Origin: Candidatus Saccharibacteria bacterium CG_4_10_14_0_2_um_filter_52_9
GTDB taxonomy: Bacteria; Patescibacteriota; Saccharimonadia; Saccharimonadales; UBA4665
Assembly: GCA_002792275.1 (NCBI GenBank)
Contig: PFOA01000021.1
Location: 1 to 27,997, forward strand
Length of the DNA stretch: 27,997 bases
Reading direction: 5' to 3'
The notes under the pieces were generated by a model that worked only from the letters and a program-made list of their open reading frames with translations, made no database searches and was not told the origin of the DNA. Both the position numbers and the translations under genes were made by a program. How positions within the stretch are numbered: the first letter of the stretch is position 1; every line of letters starts with the position of its first letter. Positions 22,785 through 27,997 of the stretch are shown one piece after another.

Positions 22785-23456
22785 CTACTGAGTCTTGGCT
22801 GCCGGAGCCTCTTTGGCAATGGCGGCATCGATGACCTTGGTGAAAGAATCAATACTATTACCGAGGTCGGCCTTCTTGCCGTTAATGTAGAAGGTCGGTG
22901 TGCCGGTGATGCCTAAGCGTGTACCCTCGGCTAGGTCAGCATTGATTAAGTCGTTGACCTTGCTGCTGGCAAAGTCGGTTTTGAACTGAGTTAAGTTGAG
23001 TCCGATTTGCTTAGCAAAGGCATCAAAGTAGGTATTCGGATCGGGCGCGGCCACCCAGCCGGCCTTGCCGTTGGGGTCGTTGTTTTCGTAAAGGACGTCG
23101 TGCATTTGCCAGTACTTGTTCTGCAGGCCGGCGGCTTCGGCGGCGCGGGAAGCGGCAAAGGCGTTGCGGTGCAGGCTAACCAGTGGGAAGTTGCGGAACT
23201 GGAATTTGATTTTGTCGCCGTACTGCGTCTGGACTTGTTTTACGGTTGGATAGTATTGCTGGCAGTAGGCGCATTGATAATCACCGTATTCCAGCAGCGT
23301 CACGCCCGTAGTGCCCTGGCCTTGTACGTGTTGGCTGAGAGTTTTGCCGTTTGATCCGGAGCCGGAATTATTGGATTTACCACCACCGCTCAGCGCGATG
23401 ATGCCCACAAAAATTAAAACTATGCCGACTATAACGCCCCAGAATTGCTTGGACAT
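22785..23456 (-). CDS. membrane-anchored DsbA-like thiol oxidoreductase
   Basis: A 223-residue protein with one N-terminal membrane helix (about 5-22), a Gly/Ser/Asn linker (23-50) and a DsbA-type thioredoxin domain (about 51-215) outside the cell. The active site is CAYC (Cys62, Cys65) in EYGDYQCAYCQQYYP, and the cis-proline is Pro187 in GITGTPTFYINGKK. It probably forms or shuffles disulphides in exported proteins, and belongs to the BdbD/DsbA_4-like group. No partner quinone-linked protein (DsbB/VKOR) is seen here. AAAGGAG 7 bases before the ATG and TATAAT at 23481-23486 show a normal leader. Confidence 0.93.
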   Translation of the reverse strand: MSKQFWGVIVGIVLIFVGIIALSGGGKSNNSGSGSNGKTLSQHVQGQGTTGVTLLEYGDYQCAYCQQYYPTVKQVQTQYGDKIKFQFRNFPLVSLHRNAFAASRAAEAAGLQNKYWQMHDVLYENNDPNGKAGWVAAPDPNTYFDAFAKQIGLNLTQFKTDFASSKVNDLINADLAEGTRLGITGTPTFYINGKKADLGNSIDSFTKVIDAAIAKEAPAAKTQ

Positions 23457-23463
23457 GCAAATA

Positions 23464-23486
23464 CTCCTTTTATTGATTCAATTATA
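23464..23486 (-). promoter_or_regulatory. -10 box and ribosome site of the DsbA-like gene
   Basis: On the minus strand TATAAT (23481-23486) is followed by AAAGGAG (23464-23470), 7 bases before the ATG at 23456. The -35 box is not clear. Confidence 0.5.
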
Positions 23487-23529
23487 GCGTACTTTGTAAT
23501 CAACGGCGGTCGGTATAAGCTAAAAGGGT

Positions 23530-24573
23530 ATGAGTCTTACCTTTGCAATCATCCTGTTATTGCTGGCGATCGGCGGCATTGTGGTACGTAAAACCTACTA
23601 CTCTCTGCCGACCCGCGAACTAAAGCGCCAGGCCGAAAACAATGACCCCCAAGCCGCCAGCTTTTACAGAGCTGTAGCCTATGGCGGCAGTCTGCGCAGT
23701 CTGTTGTGGCTGTACATTGGCCTGACCAGTGCGGCCAGTTTTATACTGCTGGCCAGGCAACTGCCGGTTTGGGCCAGTCTGCTGATTGTGGGGCCTTTGT
23801 TGTGGGCGACTTTTTCGTGGTTGCCGGCCACCCGGGTGACCGCCATCGGCACCAAGCTCACGGGTTTTGTTACGCCACTGATTACTAAAATACTTAGCTA
23901 CCTACATCCGGTTTTACACCGCACGGCCAGGGTAGCCGATAAGCATGTCGCCGCGGCTCACACCGGGCTTTTCGAGCGCGATGATCTGGTTAGATTGATC
24001 GAACAACAGCAGTCGCAAACCGACAGCCGTTTTAGCGATGAGGAATTGGAAATTGCCAAACGGGCTCTGGGTTTTGCAGACCGGCAAGTCGGCGACATTC
24101 TGACCTCGCGCAAAAAGATCAAAACCGTCATGGCCGACGATACGATTGGCCCGATCCTGATTGATGAACTGCACAAAAGCGGGCAGGGCGTGGTGTTGGT
24201 GCGCGCCAAAGCCAAGGATCCGATCATTGGCACTCTGGAGTTCAAGCGCTTGAACCTGGAGAGCACTGGCACGGTCAGAGACGTCATGAATCCGGCGGTG
24301 TACTACATCCATGAAGAAGACAGCCTGGGCGAGGCCCTGCACGCCTTTTTTGCCACCAATCACCCGGTGTTTGTGGTGGTCAACAGTTTTGAAGAGTTTG
24401 TTGGCGTCATCACAATTGAGAACATTTTGCAGGAACTGCTGGGTCACGTACCGGGCGAGGAATTTGCTCACCATACAAATCTGGAAGCCGTGGCGGGCCG
24501 CCACTCTAAAGCCCCCGAAACCGAAGAATCGGTCGCCGAACCTGTTAAAGCAGATGAAGAAGTGATAGAATAA
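23530..24573 (+). CDS. CBS-domain membrane protein (CNNM/CorC-like)
   Basis: A 347-residue protein with a membrane N-terminus (helices at about 3-19, 57-75 and 79-98) and a cytosolic part containing FSDEELEIAKRALGFADRQVGDILTSR (168-194), the region before the CBS pair in CorC/CNNM proteins, then two CBS domains (about 187-245 and 248-305; the second has DSLGEAL...VVVNSFEEFVGVITIENILQELLG). Such proteins are linked to Mg2+ or other ion movement, and some are named hemolysins without proof. The membrane part is shorter than a full CNNM domain and differs in motif, so the function is uncertain. The acidic C-terminal tail is typical of disordered ends. It is 6 bases upstream of aspS and probably co-transcribed with it. 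Confidence 0.85.
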   Translation: MSLTFAIILLLLAIGGIVVRKTYYSLPTRELKRQAENNDPQAASFYRAVAYGGSLRSLLWLYIGLTSAASFILLARQLPVWASLLIVGPLLWATFSWLPATRVTAIGTKLTGFVTPLITKILSYLHPVLHRTARVADKHVAAAHTGLFERDDLVRLIEQQQSQTDSRFSDEELEIAKRALGFADRQVGDILTSRKKIKTVMADDTIGPILIDELHKSGQGVVLVRAKAKDPIIGTLEFKRLNLESTGTVRDVMNPAVYYIHEEDSLGEALHAFFATNHPVFVVVNSFEEFVGVITIENILQELLGHVPGEEFAHHTNLEAVAGRHSKAPETEESVAEPVKADEEVIE

Positions 24574-24579
24574 CCCCTT

Positions 24580-25890
24580 ATGAGAACTTTAAGCAGCGAC
24601 CTGCCAGACCACATCGGCAAGACTGTCCACATCCAGGGCTGGCTCCACAAAAAGCGCCTGCTGGGCGGCCTGACCTTTATCAACGTCCGCGATCGCGGCG
24701 GCCTGGTACAGGTGGTAATTGATAACAAAGCCGAAGTTGAAAAACTGCGCGGCCTGCAGATCGGTACCGTGCTGGCGGTTGACGGCAAAGTAACCGAAGA
24801 GCCGCGGGCTCTCGGCGGCGCCGAACTCCATGACGCCAAACTTACCGTACTGGTGTCGGTAGAAGCCGAGCCACCAATCGAAATCGACAAACCCCTCAGC
24901 CACAAACCCGACAACCTCGACACTCTATTCGAATACCGGCCGATCGGCCTGCGCAACCTGCAGGAAGCCACCGTCTTCAAAGTTCAATCAGCCATTACCC
25001 AGGCTCTGCGCGATTACTTCTACCAACAAGATTTTACCGAGATTCGGACGCCGAAATTACTGGCGGCGGCTACCGAGGGCGGTGCCGAAGTCTTCAAGCT
25101 AGACTATTTTGGGCGAGAAGCTACCTTGGCTCAAAGCCCCCAGTTTTATAAGCAGATCATGGTTGGTGTCTTTGAGCGGGTCTTTGAAATCGCTCCGGTC
25201 TACCGCGCCGAGCCCAGCGCCACCACCCGTCACATGACCGAATATATATCAGTTGACGGTGAAATGGGCTTCATCAATATCGAAGATCTTAAGCAATTTT
25301 TGGGCGGGCAAATGAACTACGTTAGCGATCATATCTGGAAAGAACACGGCGACGAGCTGAAGCGCCTAAATGCCACCAAACCTAAACTGCCAAAAGAAAT
25401 CCCTTCAATCTCAATGGCCGAAATTCACGCCAAGTACAGCAAAGCCAACGGCCAAAACACGGTTGGCGAAAAGGACCTGCGACCCGACGAAGAGCGCTGG
25501 ATTTGCGAATACGCCAAGAAAAACCTCGACAGTGAAGCCGTCTTCGTGACAGACTGGCCGGTTAGTGAAATGAAGTTTTACCACAAAGCCCAGGCCGATA
25601 ACCCCAAACTAGTCGACCGCGTCGACCTGTTGTTCCGTGGCGTCGAAATCGTGACCGGCTCAATGCGCGAAAACGATTACGCCGTAGTTTTGAAGCAACT
25701 CAAAGAAATGGCCGGTGGTGACCCGGAAGATCCCGGTTTCAAACCCTTACTGCAGGCCATGCAGGCCGGCATGCCTGTGCACGGCGGCTTTGGCATGGGC
25801 TTAGAGCGTCTAACCCAGAAGTTCCTGGGTCTCAACAACGTCAAAGAAGCCAGCCTCTTCCCCCGCGACATCAACCGCCTCGCCCCTTAG
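24580..25890 (+). CDS. aspS: aspartyl-tRNA synthetase, archaeal/eukaryotic-type, probably non-discriminating
   Basis: Charges tRNA(Asp) and, if non-discriminating, also tRNA(Asn) with aspartate. The N-terminal OB-fold anticodon domain (about 1-105) has the IQGWLHKKRLLGGLTFINVRD pattern; the class II catalytic core shows motif 2 as VYRAEPSATTRHMTEYISVDGEMGF (207-231) and motif 3 as GFGMGLERLTQKF. At 436 residues it lacks the GAD insertion of the about 590-residue bacterial AspRS, so it is of the archaeal type. Bacteria with this type usually use GatCAB to make Asn-tRNA(Asn); GatCAB is not in this window. It starts 6 bases after the CBS-protein stop with no Shine-Dalgarno sequence. Confidence 0.93.
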   Translation: MRTLSSDLPDHIGKTVHIQGWLHKKRLLGGLTFINVRDRGGLVQVVIDNKAEVEKLRGLQIGTVLAVDGKVTEEPRALGGAELHDAKLTVLVSVEAEPPIEIDKPLSHKPDNLDTLFEYRPIGLRNLQEATVFKVQSAITQALRDYFYQQDFTEIRTPKLLAAATEGGAEVFKLDYFGREATLAQSPQFYKQIMVGVFERVFEIAPVYRAEPSATTRHMTEYISVDGEMGFINIEDLKQFLGGQMNYVSDHIWKEHGDELKRLNATKPKLPKEIPSISMAEIHAKYSKANGQNTVGEKDLRPDEERWICEYAKKNLDSEAVFVTDWPVSEMKFYHKAQADNPKLVDRVDLLFRGVEIVTGSMRENDYAVVLKQLKEMAGGDPEDPGFKPLLQAMQAGMPVHGGFGMGLERLTQKFLGLNNVKEASLFPRDINRLAP

Positions 25891-25938
25891 CCGGGCAGGT
25901 TTTAATTAAAAGTTAATTAAATTGACTGACAAAGTCGT

Positions 25939-25993
25939 CCTCAAAATTTGAGGGCATATCAAATTGATATACGGTAGATATCAAAGGAATATC
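25939..25993. promoter_or_regulatory. palindromes and phased ATATC repeats, probable RHH operator
   Basis: Two perfect 15-bp palindromes, CCTCAAA-A-TTTGAGG (25939-25953) and ATATCAA-A-TTGATAT (25956-25970), are followed by further ATATC units at 25978 and 25989. The ATATC units start at 25956, 25978 and 25989, spaced 22 and 11 bases (two and one helix turns), with GATAT on the other strand at 25966 and 25977, again 11 apart. This is the layout of ribbon-helix-helix operators, directly before the RHH gene at 26002. Confidence 0.6.
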
Positions 25994-26001
25994 GGGTTAA
26001 T

Positions 26002-26280
26002 ATGTCACGAGATTTTAAGGTACAACAAATCAGCTTGGTATTGTCGAAAGAGCTACTCCATAAGATAGACGAGGCGGCCAAGTCCTACTATGTCAACCGC
26101 ACTGCCTATATCCGTCGCGCCCTGGCCAGCGCTACGGCGGACGATCAGTCCCACGTCGAAAAAATGGCTAACAGATTCCGCGACCCCAATCCGACTGTGC
26201 GTGAGACTAAATCAAAAGATAACAATGACGATGACGACGTCCTGGCTTCTCTTAGGGCGAGCGGAATTGACATCGATTAG
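26002..26280 (+). CDS. CopG/Arc-type ribbon-helix-helix regulator
   Basis: A 92-residue DNA-binding protein. Residues about 6-45 form the RHH fold: a beta strand QQISLVLS, then helix KELLHKIDEAAKSYY, a turn VNRTAYI and helix RRALASA. The C-terminus is acidic (NDDDDVLAS) and probably disordered or a partner-binding tail. It probably represses its own gene through the phased repeats just upstream. RHH proteins are often antitoxins, but no toxin gene follows: the next gene is a convergent DNA glycosylase whose coding end overlaps this one by 4 bases. It is therefore taken as a lone regulator. Confidence 0.83.
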   Translation: MSRDFKVQQISLVLSKELLHKIDEAAKSYYVNRTAYIRRALASATADDQSHVEKMANRFRDPNPTVRETKSKDNNDDDDVLASLRASGIDID

Positions 26281-26897
26281 TCGAGCGAGTGCCAGATATA
26301 CCAACTGGCGGCGGATTCGTAGGGGTGCCAGTTATTCTTTTTGGCCAGCTTGGTGATTTGATCCGGCGTTGGTAAATCTTTGAGACCATACAGGGCACGA
26401 ATACCGTTGCGAATGCCCAGATCGCCAACCGGCAGAACGTCCAGGCGACCCATGCAAAACTTCAGGAACATGTGAGCCGTCCACTCGCCGACGCCTTTGA
26501 CATCAGTGAGTTCGGCGATGATTACTTCGTTGGTTTGTTTATCCAGCTTGTCGAAACGGACGCGGCCGTCAATTACATGTTGCGCCAAGTCTCGCACATA
26601 GTTGGCCTTGGCATAGCTAAAACCAACGCCGCGTAATTCTTCTACTGATTTTTCCAGGATCGCCGCCGGTGCCGGTAACTCGCCGCCAAACAGATCGCGA
26701 AAGCGCTGTTTGATGGAGGCCGCGGCTTTAACGCTGAGCTGTTGCCCGATGATTGAATTGACCAGCGCACCATAGTAATCACCATGCGGTTCAAGCTTGG
26801 CCAGGCCGGCACGTTTAATAATCGGCGCCAGAACCGGGTCGTTTTTGGACAAGTGGATGACGGCCTTTTGCAGATTGTCTTTTGTCGCCAGCTCCAT
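26277..26897 (-). CDS. DNA-3-methyladenine glycosylase, AlkA-like HhH-GPD family
   Basis: Base-excision repair enzyme that removes alkylated purines from DNA. The 206-residue protein shows SIIGQQLSVKAAASI (conserved in AlkA), the helix-hairpin-helix LTDVKGVGEWTAHMF and the catalytic Asp in VLPVGDLGIRNGI. It lacks the N-terminal domain of E. coli AlkA, as short forms often do. A longer reading frame starts at 27035, but it overlaps the divergent gene at 26951, so the ATG at 26897 (MELATKDNLQKA) is chosen. TATACA ends 8 bases before it and no Shine-Dalgarno sequence is seen, so the mRNA may be leaderless. Its end overlaps the RHH gene by 4 bases, convergently. Confidence 0.92.
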   Translation of the reverse strand: MELATKDNLQKAVIHLSKNDPVLAPIIKRAGLAKLEPHGDYYGALVNSIIGQQLSVKAAASIKQRFRDLFGGELPAPAAILEKSVEELRGVGFSYAKANYVRDLAQHVIDGRVRFDKLDKQTNEVIIAELTDVKGVGEWTAHMFLKFCMGRLDVLPVGDLGIRNGIRALYGLKDLPTPDQITKLAKKNNWHPYESAASWYIWHSLD

Positions 26898-26905
26898 ATG
26901 ACCAT

Positions 26906-26911
26906 TGTATA
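26906..26911 (-). promoter_or_regulatory. -10 box of the AlkA-like gene
   Basis: The minus strand reads TATACA, ending 8 bases before the ATG at 26897. No -35 box or Shine-Dalgarno sequence is clear. Confidence 0.4.
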
Positions 26912-26950
26912 CCCCAACTTTTTTGCTAGACTTAACTAAAGGATAAGCAT

Positions 26951-27997
26951 ATGCCTGATACCAAGTCTGATTTACCCGACTCCAACCCGCAAGGAACAGC
27001 TCCTGAACTTCCCGAAGAATTAAACGACGATCCACAGCAACCGGCCGACAAGCTGGTAGATCCCGAAACCGACAAAGCCGTTGACGATATTGTAGCCAAA
27101 GAAGGCGACACCGTTCTGGCCGTAGAAGACGCCAAGCGGGCGCGCAAATCGGCTGTTGCCGGTTCTGGTGGTGGCTGGAAAGACAAGCTAAAGAGTCTGA
27201 TCAAGAATCGACGTTTCCAGGCCGGTGTGGCCATAGTATTGCTGATCATTTTTGCCTTGCCGGTAACGCGTTATACGGTGCTGGGGCTATTTATCAAAGA
27301 GCCGGTAACTATCAGCGTGCTGGACAGCAAGACCAACACCCCTGTTAGTGGTGCCTCAGTAACGGTTGGCGGTGCTGATGGTAAAACCAACGGCAGTGGC
27401 CAGGTAACTATTAAAGCCCGACCCGGCAAAACCAGAGTTGCCATTGCGAAACAGTATTACAAAGACGGCTCCAAACCATTGTTTGTAGGCTTAAAAAGTG
27501 CCAAAACGACAATCCTACTGGATGCCACTGGCCGCCTGGTGCCGGTCACCGTAGTCAACAAGATCACCGGTCTACCACTGGCCAATGTCCAGATAAAGGT
27601 GCTCAATAGCACCGCCAAAACCGACTCCAAGGGCCAGGCGACCATCGCCTTGCCGACTACCGCCAACACGCAAGCCGCCAAGCTGAGCCTCAGCGGTTAC
27701 AATTCAACCGACGCCACCATCACGGTTATCGACAAAACTGTTAAAGCCAACACGCTCCAGCTGACACCAGCCGGACAAATCTACTTCTTGTCAAATCTTA
27801 GTGGGAATCTTGATGTTGTTAAGTCCAACCTGGATGGTAGCGGCCGTAAAACCGTCCTGGTCGGCACCGGTCACGAAGAAGCTAGCACCACCAGCCTGCT
27901 GGCCTCGCGCGACTGGCACTACCTGGTTCTTAAATCCCGCCGCGACGGCAACCAAGCTTCGCTGTACTTAATTGACACCAGCAATGATAAAACCACC
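26951..27997 (+). CDS. membrane-anchored surface protein with Ig-like regions and probable beta-propeller start (partial)
   Basis: The first 349 codons are in the window and the gene continues beyond it. AAAGGA 7 bases before the ATG is a clear ribosome site. Residues 1-70 are acidic and Pro-rich, a basic stretch (about 78-88) precedes one membrane helix (about 91-107), and the rest would be outside the cell. About 117-190 and 196-270 look like two Ig-like/carboxypeptidase-regulatory repeats, each with a strand, a T-x-x-P-V/L-x-x-A-x-V pattern and a D-x-x-G-x-x-T turn. From about 275, GQIYFLSNLSGNLDVVKSNLDGSG fits the start of a TolB/PD40-like propeller. Function is unknown; an adhesion or surface-binding role is inferred from layout. 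It is divergent from the AlkA-like gene, 53 bases apart. Confidence 0.82.
   Translation, partial: MPDTKSDLPDSNPQGTAPELPEELNDDPQQPADKLVDPETDKAVDDIVAKEGDTVLAVEDAKRARKSAVAGSGGGWKDKLKSLIKNRRFQAGVAIVLLIIFALPVTRYTVLGLFIKEPVTISVLDSKTNTPVSGASVTVGGADGKTNGSGQVTIKARPGKTRVAIAKQYYKDGSKPLFVGLKSAKTTILLDATGRLVPVTVVNKITGLPLANVQIKVLNSTAKTDSKGQATIALPTTANTQAAKLSLSGYNSTDATITVIDKTVKANTLQLTPAGQIYFLSNLSGNLDVVKSNLDGSGRKTVLVGTGHEEASTTSLLASRDWHYLVLKSRRDGNQASLYLIDTSNDKTT

Noticed and set aside
23914..24504. Minus-strand frame of 196 codons opposite the CBS protein gene
   Set aside because: Shadow of a gene with clear CBS motifs; no promoter or ribosome site.
26277..26280. RHH gene plus AlkA-like gene as a toxin-antitoxin pair
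   Set aside because: The genes are convergent and the second is a normal base-excision repair enzyme with its catalytic Asp.
26898..27035. Longer N-terminus for the AlkA-like protein (start at 27035)
   Set aside because: It would overlap the divergent gene that starts at 26951 and has a strong ribosome site; the extra residues are not AlkA-like.
1..27997. CRISPR array, tRNA, rRNA or insertion sequence
   Set aside because: No regularly spaced repeats, no TTCGAAT-type arm in the gaps, and no transposase or terminal repeats were seen on reading both strands.

Overview
The window is a bacterial chromosome segment of compact genes, many overlapping by 1-14 bases. It has standard bacterial start and stop signals, and TGA is clearly used as a stop (for example at 3660, 6397, 9511 and 16642), so the TGA=Gly code of Gracilibacteria/SR1 is excluded. 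A 436-residue archaeal-type (probably non-discriminating) aspartyl-tRNA synthetase, many unrecognised proteins and the dense packing suggest a Patescibacteria/CPR member, perhaps Saccharibacteria (TM7). That placement is inference; there is no rRNA or tRNA in the window to confirm it.

Bases 1-19815 are mostly a cell-surface polysaccharide locus. The left part (160-5534) is visibly A+T richer and holds a DUF2142 membrane protein, a DegT-type sugar aminotransferase, a CapD-like SDR, a WbpD-like N-acetyltransferase, an EamA/SMR-type half-transporter and a DPM1-like GT2. Next comes a complete dTDP-rhamnose set (rmlA, rmlD, rmlC, rmlB) with an associated cupin and an embedded NYN-domain protein, then GDP-mannose genes (manB, manC), glmS for amino sugars, a GT4 glycosyltransferase, a WbaP/WcaJ-type initiating sugar-phosphate transferase, a Wzy/WaaL-like membrane protein and a GtrA-family protein. 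Together they would make activated sugars, start a polyprenyl-linked glycan, extend it and polymerise or transfer it at the surface. Between manC and glmS sits an unrecognised two-gene unit (84 and 272 residues) with its own promoter.

Bases 19849-22648 hold a LexA-type DNA-binding protein that lacks the usual peptidase domain, then a long leader containing a compact cobalamin-riboswitch-like RNA whose last hairpin abuts the start codon of a 499-residue unknown protein with a C-terminal zinc-ribbon-like motif, and then nadD. This riboswitch/unknown-protein pair is the most interesting object in the window.

Bases 22785-27997 are mixed housekeeping and surface genes: a membrane-anchored DsbA-like oxidoreductase, a CBS-domain membrane protein, aspS, a small RHH regulator with a phased operator upstream, an AlkA-like DNA glycosylase, and the first 349 codons of a membrane-anchored protein with Ig-like and probable beta-propeller regions that runs off the window.

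Several genes have a -10 box ending only 6-9 bases before the ATG and no Shine-Dalgarno sequence, which suggests leaderless mRNAs. Others have a normal AGGA-type site. No gene-free stretch exceeds 300 bases; no tRNA, rRNA, CRISPR array or insertion sequence was seen.
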